Shown here: positions 22,856 to 34,919 of the stretch, piece by piece
How the letters are laid out: the number at the start of each line of letters is the position of its first letter
Numbering within the stretch: the first letter of the stretch is position 1
Source: Eleusine coracana subsp. coracana
Lineage: Eukaryota; Streptophyta; Magnoliopsida; Poales; Poaceae
Direction: 5' to 3'
DNA: 64,000 nucleotides
Assembly (NCBI GenBank): GCA_032690845.1
Contig: CM064421.1
Span: 36,012,963-36,076,962 of the forward strand
Position numbers and translations under genes: made by a program
Notes under the pieces: generated by a model
Told to the model about the DNA's origin: nothing
The model's database searches: none
Seen by the model: only the letters and a program-made list of their open reading frames with translations

Positions 22856-24034
22856 TAGGAGGCAATTTGTAAAATATCCGAATCGAGGGAGCATTTTGCA
22901 AAATTGTCTGTTCATGGGTCATGGCTTTCCCCTTCCCTCGCCGCATCCATCCCGCTCCCGCCGCCGCCGCAACTTCCGGCCGCCCCGCAAGGTCTATCGG
23001 CCCCCTCTAACCCTAGAACCAGATCATCATCCGGCGCGGACCGGAGACACGCGATTAGCCGGCTCTGATGCGCGTCGGCGATCCACTTCCCTTTGTTTGT
23101 TCCCTGGGATCGTCCGCCGCCCGCCGGCCGATGCTGGGTGTAGGTTGCCAGGGAAGCTCTGCTTACAGATGCGCATGAGCATAAAATTCTGAGACACTAG
23201 CTGCTCGAGATATCGGCCTTATAAGCATGTAAAAGGTTACTCACTGCTCAATTTGTAGTTCTGCTCATTTTGGTTTGAGTAGGGAACCAGATCAGCCATG
23301 TCGCTGGCTAGATCAGCTCCCCAACTTTGTAAAGGACATGTTGATCCGCGATGCAGCTGGATCGTTGTTGAATGAATAAAGTCACAGCGAGGTTAATGTA
23401 AAAAAAAAGAAATATGTTCTTCTGGGTGCTCCATCGGTACAGTTCCGAAATGTGCTCTTTGGGTGCTCAATCTGTAGTTATGAAATGTGCTGTTTGCTCT
23501 GACAGTCAAAGAGGGGATTGCAGATTTGCAGGCGAGGGAAATGGACTCTGAAGTGCCGAATTTGGATATGTATCTTTCAGACGATATTGTTCTTTTCTGC
23601 CTAAAAAAATTCAGGACTTCAGTTAGCCAATGAAACTGCACATGCGTAGCATTTTTTTTATTATTATTTCGGATTAGCAAATTTACTCCACATTCGGGTA
23701 GTTAGCTTATACTATTATTCATATTACGATTTATCCGCATATTACAGGTAGCTTAAAGGAAAGGCACTAGGCACACAACCCTGGTAACAACCAAAGAGCA
23801 TTCAGGATGCCAATTTAACATCCATTGCAATACCAGGAGTAGCACAGGGAGGGCCCCTTTCTACATGTATGCATACAGTTGCTCTCAGCAATCCTAAACG
23901 AAAGGTGCGCTGTAACGACAGGTTGGCTATCAATGTGGCACCGGCAAAAAAAAAAAAAAGGTACAGCGCCCTTTGATATCACCCTAGGGATTGTCTGGCG
24001 ATGTATCAGCATGGAAAATGCTGTCACCTTTTCA
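22856..24034. other. Intergenic stretch and CIPK 3' UTR
   Basis: At 22920-23120 there is a GC-rich stretch that looks like a plant 5' leader (CCCTCTAACCCTAGAACC), but no supported coding exon follows. From about 23760 to 24034 the sequence is probably the 3' UTR of the CIPK gene on the minus strand. No RNA gene seen. Confidence 0.35.
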
Positions 24035-27000
24035 TCACCTGAATAAGTGGAACAAAGACATGTTAAGACAATAGAGGGGGGAAAGAGAAGTGTGATGAAC
24101 TAGAGAGTAGGGAAACATACCTTATCTGTTTTCTACTTGCGTCAGAGTCAGTTTTCCACACTATATCTTTCAATTCTGTGGAGAAACTCTTGTAGAACTG
24201 CATAAAGTTGTGATGGAATAGGTGTTAGTTAGTCAAAAAGGTGCCAACGAAATGACTGACTGGGAATGTGTGGAAATAAGAATTGTAAAAGCATCATCTG
24301 AAAACATACATTGTGAAACTCCAGCGTGTCTCCACCAGTTTTACGAAGCTCAACCATGTGAAGTGTTGGAGCAACCTCAAAAACCTGCAAAAGGAACATT
24401 GTTATGTAGGCAAGGGGAACTCATAAAAACAGAAGTTAATGTAGGTTGTAGCCTTATACAATTGTTATGTAAACAACACTGTTACAGTACCTCCGTTGCT
24501 ACAGATAAGTGTCCTTTTCTTCCTGACTTGTCACCTTTTAATTTCATCTGGAAATCCAAAAATAAAACCATGCATATTTATATTTATTGAATTACAAAAC
24601 TAATGCAGATTTTCAGAAAATATTTTAGTCCACACAATATTACCCATATATCATAAATTTCACGCACCTTATAATCTTTCTTCCGCACATTGAAACCAAG
24701 TGGTCCACAAGCTTCCTCTATTTTAGACATGATCTCTTGTGGTGTACACTGAGATGTGAAAGATGTTTCCCGCTTTACCGTTCCCTATTTAGAAAGGCTC
24801 GCATTAGTTAGGAATCAAGGATAGTTAGGAGCCAAGGATAGTTAGGAAACAAGGATAAGGTGCCTTGAAAGTACAACTTTATTTTATTTTCCCTGACCAA
24901 CTAAACTGTTAGATTTACCCAGAAAAAAAAAAGATGATCATATAGTATAATAATGATACAAAGAAATAGCTATTTCAATGTGCTAATCTATATCACATTT
25001 AGAAAATGAGGATAAATGAATTGGCTAAATAATGTTAACCTACTGTCTTCTTCTAAATGGTATTTTTCCGACTTTACTAAAATTGTTTAAACGCATTACA
25101 ACGATAACAGATTGACAGTTGAGTCGACTCACCATCATATCCTTCTCAAACAAATTTCCAAGGTTGAAACCCTGTGACCTTGAAATAAGAGCAAATGCAT
25201 TCATGGATTCTGGTTTTTCTCTTCTTTCCGCAACAAGATGTTCCTAAAATATAAAAATAAACGGTTTCATACATCTGAATTGAATCGTCAGTTCAAAGAC
25301 AAATTTTAGCTTGCATCATACCTCTGCATCATTGAATGCAGCATCAACATCATCAAGGCAAACATCTTCACCTTGTTCAAAATGTGGTGGTTTATAGTCC
25401 TTTTTGAACCATTCATCTTCCAAAATTTCTGCAATTTTTATCCTCTGCAAAGAATAGAAAGCCCATTGTCTCAATCAGTGACTATGGCTTCTAAAGAAGC
25501 TACAGAAACTGAAGATTTCGCAAAAACGGCAATGGTCCGGTGGCCACAACACAGCAGTCAAATGGAAAGACCAACACATCCAGAAAAGAAGACAATTTCT
25601 TAGATTGCAGTTACCGTATCAGGATTTGGATCGAGAATGCGCTTAATGAGCTTCTTTGCACCGTTTGAAACCCATGGTGGAAAAGAAACATTTGCCATGC
25701 AGATCTGTAAAGAAAGACATTAAAGGTTCATGCCACAGTTGCCAGTGAATTTAACGGGAAAATCAAGATGAACTTACCATTTTGTACAGTCTCATCAAAT
25801 TGGCGTCATCGAAGGGTAAATACCCGGTGATAAGAACAAATAAGATTATGCCACAGGACCATACATCAGCAGCCATACCATCATAACCTTTATCAGCAAG
25901 CACCTGCAGCAACAGTCCGATGCTTACACATCATGAAGAAAATTATAATTAATTACACAACATAGCAACTAGCGTCTAGCACCAGAAAAGGTCGATAGCA
26001 ATGGAAGACCAGAAATTCACCTCAGGCGCAACATAATTTGGAGTTCCACAAGCAGTATGAAGAAGTCCATCTCCCTAATAGAAACATCAGAAGAGTTCTT
26101 TAGAGTTTTTTTTTTATCTTAACACTTTCTTGTCTCGAGACCCAATTACTGTTCTCTCAATAATATTCTAGGGGTATATTAGGTGTTGAAGTACTTTCTA
26201 GAAAAGGTAGCTAATGCTGCAAGTTAAGTCAATTGATCCCTAGCATGTGTAAATCCTAAATGCATTTCTTCGATTGAAAGTAGCAGGTCAGCTATTGGTG
26301 AGGCAAAAATGCGTTGTAGTACAAGCTAGAGATCATACTTTTGTTTGTGGTGCAAACGCACTCAGACCAAAGTCTGAGACTTTAAGAGATCCATGTGAAT
26401 CCAGAAGCAGATTCTCTGGCTGAAAAGGCACAGTGAACACCGATAAGTTAGAAAGAGTACCAGATATAAATGGATATTAACACATCAGAAAATAAGCAGA
26501 ATATTTGGCAAACCTTCAAATCTCTATGGTACACTCCACGGCTATGGCAATAGTCAACTGCATTTATAAGTTGCTGAAAGTATCTCCTTGCTTCATCATC
26601 TCCTAGCCTCCCAGAATTGACCTGAATGATCAAGAAAACCATGTCCAAACGAGTTTATAATTGAACATTCAGACTACCATAACAAATAATCATACACTTA
26701 AACATATTAGTGTCCAGAATGGTCAAACATGTAAACAGCAATATCCACAAACTATAGAGAGCCAAAATTATCATACATTTACACATGTTAGTGTCCAGAA
26801 TCAGAACACGTAAACAGCAGCATCTACAAACTAGAGTCAAAATATCAGGTATCAAAAAGTTAGAGCCTTACGATCTTATCAAATAGCTCGCCTCCATCAA
26901 CAAATTCAAGAACCATGTATATCTTTGATTTGCTAGCCATAACCTGTCAAATGCACAGAAATTGAATGAGTCATTGGATGATCAAATGGTTCTTAAATAT

Positions 27001-28003
27001 TACATGCCTCCATGAGCAGTACAAGTTACCTCATGCAACTGGACTACATTCGGATGTTTGATTAGCTTCATTGTCGAAATCTCCCGCTTTATCTGAAACA
27101 AGTGGAAGATACAGTCAGTGTTCGCGTTCTCAATCTCATGCTGTGCAGAAAGCAGAACGGTTCAAGCATCTGGACAGTGGGCATCTGATGGTGGCTTAGT
27201 ACGTGATCACTTGAAGAACAAATAATTTGTGAGAAGATGCCATATTTTTCCTAACAAACCCCCCTTCATTCACAATAGGTAACGAAGAATTTTCACCTTC
27301 AAATATGATTATATTAAGAAAACGAAATTTAGGCACTCAAATGGCGTCTTGTCAAGCTATGAACAGAGATTATCCTGTTCGTTAAAAAAAAAAATCATCT
27401 AGCTAGGCGTGGATCGTGGATGACATGTTCCTGGTAGCAGAATCAGCGAATGTAATTTGCCGGTAACAATTTAATTAGACGATCATATTGAGATCAACAA
27501 TCCAAAGATTAAATAGCATGTGTGGGAAACCGGACACAGGATTTTTTTTTTCCCACCACAAACAATCCCTGAGGAACAGAAGGACAGAACCTAGATTACG
27601 ATAGCGACGTCGATGGATATTCTTCTATTATGCCACGTTTTATAGACGAATGATTGTAGGAAGAAAAAAAAAACGCATCGTAGGAAGATCTTTCAATGAC
27701 AGGTCAATGATTGTTCAATTCTTCTTCAGATAAAATTCAGGTTCCCGGAGGACGGGCGAAGGTAATAAGGGGAAATCGATGTACGGATGCGTGGTGAGGC
27801 GGCGGCAAGAAAAAACGAACCTGCTCGACCATCTTGTGGCGGAGAACGTGGTTGCGGTCGAGCACCTTGATGGCGCAGACGTCGCCGGTGCGCGAGTTTC
27901 GGGCGAGCTTGACCTTGGCGAAGCTGCCCTCCCCGATCGTCTTCCCCAGCTCGTACGGCCCCACCCGCGTCTTCCTCCCCGACGCAGACGCGTCCGCCGC
28001 CAT
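24035..28003 (-). CDS. CIPK: CBL-interacting protein kinase (CIPK, SnRK3), intron-rich clade
   Basis: A Ser/Thr kinase that CBL calcium sensors recruit to membranes, where it phosphorylates transporters and channels. Exons (minus): 27821-28003, 27030-27092, 26872-26943, 26514-26621, 26339-26419, 26021-26074, 25778-25903, 25615-25704, 25322-25444, 25133-25243, 24668-24784, 24491-24547, 24310-24384, 24121-24197, 24035-24038; all junctions keep frame, giving 446 aa. Seen: glycine loop GEGSFAKV (24-31), Lys46, HRDLK (138-142), DFG (158-160), APE (185-187), NAF motif MNAFALISRSQG (from 314), and a PPI region RKTGGDTLEFHNFYKS. The closest class by eye is the CIPK9/23/21 group; I cannot fix the orthologue. 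The last exon codes only G-TGA; if intron 14 is retained, the protein gains a short different tail. Introns 3 and 10 carry tandem duplications. Confidence 0.95.
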
Positions 28004-28170
28004 CCCTCCTCTAGTCCTGTGCCGGGCCGGCGGATCGATCAGATAGCGCGGCTCGCTGGGTTTGGTTCGGCTAGCTGCGATGCGATCGACGAATGATGGT
28101 TGCGTGCGGTGCCGGTGGCAGGCTCTGCTCTGCCTTCGTCTTCGTCCGCCTCCTCTCCGCGCTTTGGCCG

Positions 28171-28176
28171 TTTATA
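28171..28176 (-). promoter_or_regulatory. TATA box of the CIPK gene
   Basis: The minus strand reads GCATATAAACGG, about 168 bp upstream of the ATG, in otherwise GC-rich promoter DNA. Transcription would start near 28140 and leave a 5' UTR of about 140 nt. Confidence 0.55.
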
Positions 28177-31100
28177 TGCAGCGGCGCTGGTGGGCCGGGT
28201 CCGTTGTGGAAACGCGTGGGGTGAGACGGAACGGAAGAGGACACCGAGCGAGGAGGTGCATCTCATGGGTCTCGTCTCGCTTCTTCTTTTCTGCAACAAG
28301 AAAAACTCTGCTCTGGCGCGGGCGTTCGTGCTTATCTCTCTACCCTTTTTGTGCCGTCCAACGCGTGGCCCACCAGGAATCGGACGGCTACTACTGCCAG
28401 GTAGGTTGAAAGTTCAGCACAGCACCCTGGGCCTGGATAATAACCTCTTTTTTTTTTTCTTGACTGCTGATGAATTGATGTTCCACTCGTAACCCGCGCG
28501 GATGCGGATAACATTCTTCGTGATTCTTCAGCCTCGCCATCAGTTGCGCAGCTTCGAGGAAGGAGCGTCTCGTACCTGACCGTACACGACCCAATCACGC
28601 GGGTCGTCGAAAGGGACGCGCTTTCGCATGCGTATGCGGCTCCACGCCCGGGTTCTCCAGCCGTCCCACGGCAAAATCCTTCGTCCGTTCGCCAGAAACT
28701 GCTGCACGGCGACAAAATCCTTGTCAAATCGTGCGGCTGCATCCTTGCATTGCACTCGCTAGTGGCACGAGTTTGTGCGTATAAACTGCGGCGCGTTTGC
28801 TCACTGGCCACCATATACGATAGCACAAAGCATAAAAGGAGGCTGCGAGTGCGGACGAACAGAATGTCCATAGAGTTCTGTGGTACTGGTCTTTGCCCGT
28901 GTCAGCTGTCTCCGGCTTACTACTTACTTTGGAATTCGATCGGGATACGGTTACCAGGAAACGAGACCAACAACTATAGGAGGTACTACCATGCCCGGCA
29001 CGTCTAGTGATGAGAGACGGACAGCGATACGCGATCAATCGTTAAGCAGGTGTCATATATCGTTGATTAAACTAGAGCCATTATTGTTATCTTTGATCAC
29101 TCAATCATGGAGGGGGGTGGTCGCATTCCAATTCCAACGTCTGCACCACCACAACCCTAGAAGCAACCACCAACCAGGCACAGTATCTATCTATTCTGAC
29201 GGCCTAGCTAGCTAGCCGCATGATCCGATGATCTGGGCCACGCACCGGCCGTTATCCCCGCCCCCGCTCTGGCCACGGATTCTCGAGACAAACCGTGTGG
29301 TATGGGCGTCATCAGATAGATATCAGAGGAGGAGAGGATGTTAAGCGACGCACTGCGAATCTCCAATCGTGAACAGAGACTACTACTCACGTGATTGTAA
29401 TTTGACATGTGGACGACAGGCGTTTAATTAATCTGGACTTCGACTTTGAAGAAGACGGCGTGGTGAATTATTGTGACGCGGGACCTCGAGTGAGAGCTAC
29501 TCGTGTGGACCTGTATGCGTGTTCCTCGTGCAAGATCATCGGTTCCACACGGCTGCTTGAGTTGTAGCTCCACTGCTCGAGAAAGGCGATTATTTCTTTA
29601 CTTTGAAAGACTGAACGCAAGCTCATACCAATGGGATGAGACGCAAAAAATGCAAGGACGAACAACTTTGTTTGTCTTGGAGGAAAAAAAAAGAAGGAGC
29701 TGTGCAAAGTTTCGTCCGATTTTCTCTCGGTCTCAAAAAGAAAAGAAAATTCGCCCGATTTTCTCTTTGTCTCAAGAAAAAATTCCGCTGTCCTCCGTTA
29801 CTTTGGATATTCCCTTTTGTTGCCATTTTGTTTTTCATTTTTCTTTTGAGAGAAGAAAAATGTCTCTTTGGACATTTGTTGGTTCTTCTAGTTCGAACGC
29901 AGCAGGCTCGGCCCAAAATCTAAGAATGTTCGAGTCCAACCAAAATCTAAGAATGTTAGAGTCCAACCCGAGAGGCGGCCAGGCTTCTCAACAATAGCAT
30001 ATCATGGGCCGCAATACTAGTTGGGCTGAAAACTTGACTAGAAGCCATAATTTCCTAGCCCATACATTGCGTGTACAACATGTCAGATAATGCCACTCCT
30101 TGGTCTCAAAGAAAAAAAAAAAAGGGGGGGGGGGGGGGGGGGGGGGGGGATAATGCCACGCCTGCCTGCTGTACCAATCAATAACGGCCTCGCCTAAAAA
30201 CTGCTTACCAACTGTGACGACGAAAAAAAAGAAATATCGGGCTAGAGTAGAGCTGTGTCCTGACACTATAGATTTGCTAGTAATATATGGAACCTCGCTT
30301 GGGTTGGTTCGCCAGGTATCTCGCTGCAACGAGATCGTCTCCAACTGGCACGCAACGCAGGGTCCAACAGGATTAGCCGATTGGGAATAGAGTAAAAGCC
30401 AGAACGTGCACATCATTACATCCGCCAGTCAGCCTCCCATGGAAAGGGAAAGGTAGTAGGCCTGACCGCCTGAGCCACTGCTTTCCTGAGACGAGGCTGC
30501 CCCGAGTGGCACCGACCCGGGGACGCGCGCGGCCGGTTGCTGCGCGCCCCGTGACTCTCTTCACCGATTAATCGTTCGTCGCCTGCGCGCGTGATTGCGG
30601 GCAGCGTCGCCATCGAAACCGGAAGCGACTTCCATTTGGAGTAAGCTCAAGGCATCGGAACTCGCACGGCTTCGATGCAAGTAACATTGCAGTCGTGTCA
30701 TCATCCCGAGAAAAGAAAGGGAAATCATCGGATTCCTCCAAGTACTTTGTCCCGTCTCGCACTAAAACCGCCGCCCCTCTTCTCTGACCAAGTTTCGTTT
30801 CGCTTTGACAGAATAAGGTGCGGAAGCGGAACACCACAAGATTTTCCCTTTCCCGATTCTCATCACGCACGCGCCATACGACTCACGGATGGGGGGGAAT
30901 CAAATGCGTACTAGAACCAACCAAATTTCGTCCAAATCCTTCCATAATCCATACATCCGCCCCGTCTTTGTTGTGTGAGCGTGACGGGTAGGCCAGGCGC
31001 CGCCAGTTTCCGCGACTTGGGTGGGGGATGCGGCCGCATTGACGCCAACGCCAAGGCCTGCATGATTGAAGGCGACGACCGACTCTAGTTGCGAATAACG

Positions 31101-31686
31101 GAGACGAGTAGCCATCATACCCCTCGCGTCTGCTAAAAGCTCACTCCTTCCCAATACTAGTAGTAAATTAATAAAGAATAGGACCGGCTGCCGATCCTCT
31201 CGCCGTCCGTCCACTGGCCTCGGCTATCATCGTCCGCCGGCCATGGCGAAGAAAGACGGCCATTCCAAGGGATGACATGACACAAAACAAAACAAAACAG
31301 TGAGCGACAAGGGCTAGTTTCCGTCTCGTGACATTCAGCCATCATGAGGAGGATAGATACGCTCGGTTTTAATCTCAGGTGCAATCGAACTGCAAATAGC
31401 TAAACGATTGATTGCCTTCTTTGTTGGGTGACAAACAAACAATTCTGTGCAATGAATCAGAAGAGTACCTGCCTTAAGGAATCCATTGCATTCGGATCAC
31501 ATTTCCGATCATCTGAACTGAAATGACTAGAACAAGAACAGGGGATGGGAGGATGAAAAATCCTAGTGCCAGAAACGAAAACATGTACACCCAACCAACC
31601 AACCAGTCAATGTACCAACATGCACCACAAGCCGCGCGGTGGTGGGAGGGAGGGAGGGAGGGAGGTGAAGGCGAATAGGCGATCGA
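28177..31686. other. Intergenic stretch with a poly(A)/poly(G) insert
   Basis: No gene supported. Many short overlapping open frames occur at 28.3-29.0 and 29.5-30.0 kb; none looks like a family I know. A diverged two-copy direct repeat (CCGATTTTCTCT unit) lies at about 29717-29777. The (GGGA)n run at 31644-31664 and about 120 bases around it are probably the 3' UTR of the next gene. Confidence 0.4.
30086..30159. repeat. A-run/G-run tract flanked by an 11-bp direct repeat
   Basis: GATAATGCCAC occurs at 30086-30096 and again at 30149-30159. Between them lie TCCTTGGTCTCAAAG, a run of about 12 A and a run of about 26 G. The flanking direct repeat is what a target duplication or a repaired break would leave. 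The G run could also be an assembly or slippage artefact. Confidence 0.75.
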
Positions 31687-32052
31687 TCACGTCTCGGGCG
31701 CGACGGCGGGGTCCTGGTCGGCGGCGGCGGCGCGGAATCGGCCGAGCCAGCGGCATGCCCCGGAGGCGAGGAGGGAGAGCCAGGCGATGAGCGGCGTGCC
31801 GAGGAGGACGAGGCCGACGGGCACCATCCACAGCTGCTCGTGCGAAGGGTGGAACGCCACCGCCCACCACACCAGCACGCCGGCGCCCGCCATCCCCACA
31901 CCCGCGATGCCCGCCGTCGCCGCCCACCACGCCCGCGTCGCGCCGCACTTCTCCTCCTCTGCAGTGCGGCCCATCTCCAGGGCGACGTGGTGCGTCCTCC
32001 TCCTCTCCGCGTCGCCGTCGCCGTCTGGCGCCTTCGCCTCCCGCTGCGCCAT
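31687..32052 (-). CDS. Small two-helix membrane protein of unknown function
   Basis: A single-exon frame of 121 aa. The N-terminal ~38 residues are hydrophilic and charged (MAQREAKAPDGDGDAERRRT). Two hydrophobic segments follow, about 41-67 (AWWAATAGIAGVGMAGAGVL start) and 73-98 (LWMVPVGLVLLGTPLIAWLS), joined by the short loop HPSHEQ, then a basic, Ala-rich tail. This looks like a helical hairpin membrane protein with both termini on the same side. GC-rich with strong third-position GC, as in real grass genes. I do not recognise a named family. The start chosen is the first ATG that covers the full hydrophilic head. Just upstream, the DNA carries two exact tandem duplications (32244-32301, 32490-32538). 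Confidence 0.6.
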   Translation of the reverse strand: MAQREAKAPDGDGDAERRRTHHVALEMGRTAEEEKCGATRAWWAATAGIAGVGMAGAGVLVWWAVAFHPSHEQLWMVPVGLVLLGTPLIAWLSLLASGACRWLGRFRAAAADQDPAVAPET

Positions 32053-34093
32053 TGATGAGAGGCGAAAGGGCCTCCTCCTCGTTTACTATTTGGCTGCTTG
32101 TTACAGCGGCGTGTGCCAGCAGAGCAGCGGAGTATGCAGGTAGGAGGAGGTGAGGAGCACGCGGGGACGGGCAGGTGGTGGGGAGGGATGATGTGGGCGG
32201 GGTTATCTGGTGATGGTTCACGCGTCGCGCCACCGGGCTTTTACTCCACTTCCCACGTCACTTAATCAGACTCTCCACTTCCCACGTCACTTAATCAGAC
32301 TCTACTCCCTCGTCCACCTAGCAAACCCAATCTCCCTTTGTCTTGATTGATCCGGATTATTGTACAGTAGTAGTACAAAGCAGTGTTCCTTGTTGCCACA
32401 TCATATGCTACCGAGCTCCTGGCGTTGCGTTTAGGCGGCGCTGTTTATTGCTTTGACCGCTTGTCCGGCGACTTTGTGGGTCATCAACTCATCATCTGCT
32501 GCCCAGAGATCTAGCATCATCATCTGCTGCCCAGAGATCGAGCACGGGTCCGGAGAAGGACGAGTGCTTTGTCGTATCGTGTCGTGCACGTGAAATGACA
32601 CTGGGCGGAGAGGAATGGTCCGTGTCCGTGTGGCGCAGTTTCTTGTACTTGCTCAGCGGTGCCGTGTTATTTTGTCAGGTACTAATCGGTTTTCTTCTCT
32701 CCGTCCTCTTTCTCCAGCTCTTAGTAGTACTAACATCCTTCGAATATTGCCCTGTCATCCATCAGCTGTTAGGAATTAGTGTGACATTGCTGTGCGGGTC
32801 CTCCAAACATGGAACCAGGACATACGGTACTCCCTGTCCGTCATCACCGTCCGGTCCTACTCTACTCCGTTCGCCTAGGAATATTTGCTCTACTCTAACA
32901 CCGATGCTTGTCTTGTGTTCCATCCCTTCAGCTTCAGGATCACGCCCTGTCAAAAGCTGATAGTGACACGACGCCTGTGTTCTCGTCTTGTGTTCTGGCC
33001 TCCTGGGGGTACCCATGGCTGAGCGGTTTCGGCAACAGAGCACGCCGGCCCCGCCCGGGAATATTTCAGGTGGAAAAAAACTCACTCCAAGTGACAACGC
33101 GAAATATCGCAGCCACTCGATCAACCTACACCCCTCTCCGCGTTGTCCATTTCTTCCACATCAGTAACTTTCTTGGGTGTTTTCCTCGACCGCTTGATGT
33201 CGCTACTACCCTATTGATTGTTATGATGGGTAACGACTCATTAGCTCGTCTTCAGTGACAATATATCGTAGCTGTGATGCTATTTGTGTTTGTTCACTCG
33301 TTCGTCTCGTGCTGCCGGATCAGAACAAGCTGTGACCAAACAGTCGACAGGTACTACGAGCACACGGTGTCTCAACTAATCGTCGACAAAATGGACAAAA
33401 CATTCTCGTTCCATACATTTGGAACAATCCAAAATGAATCAAATCATGCAGCGGAATCAAGAATAACATCTAGTAGTCCCCACTGAGCAGGTTGAAGGTG
33501 TGTTACTTCGATGCATCCGGAAAGGGATAATCTTGTTCTTGTCAGAGAGAAAGGAGCATGATCTTAATTTACATCGGTGGAGCTGGTGGAGGTTTCTCCC
33601 ACAAGTACAAAATGCATTCACGTACCTTATCGCGCACCTGCAAAGTTCCATCTTGTCAAAAGGCCAATTAATTAATCTACACTTCACTTTTGTTAGTTTT
33701 ATAAATCCATGGAAGGATAAACATAGGATTCCTATGTCAAAATTGAAAAGTCATATCTCGTGATGAGTAATTGATGTTTGAGTCGATTTGAAGTTTGAGT
33801 TGAAACAAACGTCTGGACCATGACCAGATTCATCAATCTGTGATTTTTTTTTAAAAGTCACTAAATTAATCTATAATACGAGATACTTGGCCAAATAAAT
33901 TTTGGTCACAAGTAATCTATGACAAATAAGCTACACCGTGGATTACCTGATTTTTTGTGTAGTGGTTAAATATCAATTTGAACATTATGTTGTGGATGAT
34001 GTAAATCACATCGAATTAATGTTCACTAAATATGAGAAAGCTTCTGTCGTCCATTTTTATTCAGTATAAACATTTATTTTATAAGTTATCACT
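32053..34093. other. Intergenic stretch with two exact tandem duplications
   Basis: A 29-bp unit starting CTCCACTTCCCACGTCACTT is perfectly doubled at 32244-32301; it contains an ACGTCA-type bZIP-site core (CACGTCAC). A 21-bp word CATCATCTGCTGCCCAGAGA occurs at 32490 and 32518. The remainder (32.6-34.1 kb) has short open frames but no gene I can support. Confidence 0.6.
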
Positions 34094-34404
34094 AAAGTCA
34101 TCTTTGGATCCCTCCAATTTTTAAGAAACTGGTTTTTAGAAACTAGAAAGCCTCCAAACAAGCCAGTTTTTATGCCGGTTTCTATAAATCATATGGGCTT
34201 CTAAGAAACTCATAAGCCAGTCCAACCCAGCTAATACTAGTTTTTATCTCATTCCTAATTCGTTAACTATCCAAAAGTTGTTTTATGTATTATAAAAACC
34301 AGGATCCAAACATTCTCATCTAATTTTTATTTAGAAATCAGTTTTTAGAAAACATGTCAAGAAATCAGCTTATAAAAAACTAATTCTGATCCAAACAGAA
34401 CCTA
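34094..34404. mobile_element. Probable MITE with TTTGGATC-type inverted ends
   Basis: The left side reads GTCATCTTTGGATCCCTCC; the right side, reverse-complemented, reads GGTTCTGTTTGGATCAGAAT. Inside, CAGTTTTTA/GAAACTGG-like words recur in both directions. Size (about 310 bp), AT-richness and ends fit a hAT-like MITE of the common TTTGGATCC type in grasses. I could not confirm the target duplication, so the borders are approximate. Confidence 0.5.
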
Positions 34405-34440
34405 AATGGAGCTATCCATATCTTTTGACGTCGTAAATAG

Positions 34441-34860
34441 TTCTTACCGTCATTATATACTTAGCACCAATCCGTAGAATGCCATATCAATGGTAGAAGT
34501 TTCCATATCTCCTCATAACAACTTTAATGCTGCAAGCATCCAACTATATATCTCATAATAGCTCATGCAACAATTTGCACCTATGATGTTGGATTTCAGC
34601 TATCTCTTCAAGATAGCTTCTTCAGTCCATTTTTATATACAACATATTTAATATGCTATCATTATGATTGAAATATCTGTATCTCCTAATATTAAAAGTA
34701 GCTTTTCCCGTCCATTTTGTACCTAGCACAAATCCTTAGAATGTCATATCCATGATGGAAATCTCCATATCTCCTTACAACAAAATTAAATGATGCAATC
34801 ATCCAACTATATCTTCTAATATAGCTCTGCAGTCCATTTGCATCTAATAAATGTTTTTTT
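34441..34860. repeat. Diverged ~260-bp tandem duplication
   Basis: The block from 34441 to about 34590 recurs at about 34703-34850, with shared words such as TAGCAC(C/A)AATCC, GTAGAATG/TTAGAATG, CCATATCTCCT and GCATCCAACTATAT/TCATCCAACTATAT. A further partial copy lies between them. It ends about 60 bases before the protease start, so it is part of its upstream region. Confidence 0.65.
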
Positions 34861-34919
34861 GAGATGCATACTATCTACAACATTAATTGAATTATTTGTA
34901 TATTTTATGGCAGTTCTAG

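Noticed and set aside
29988..30416. Polyproline/polyphenylalanine protein candidate on the minus strand
   Set aside because: Created by the A-run/G-run tract; no conserved sequence on either side.
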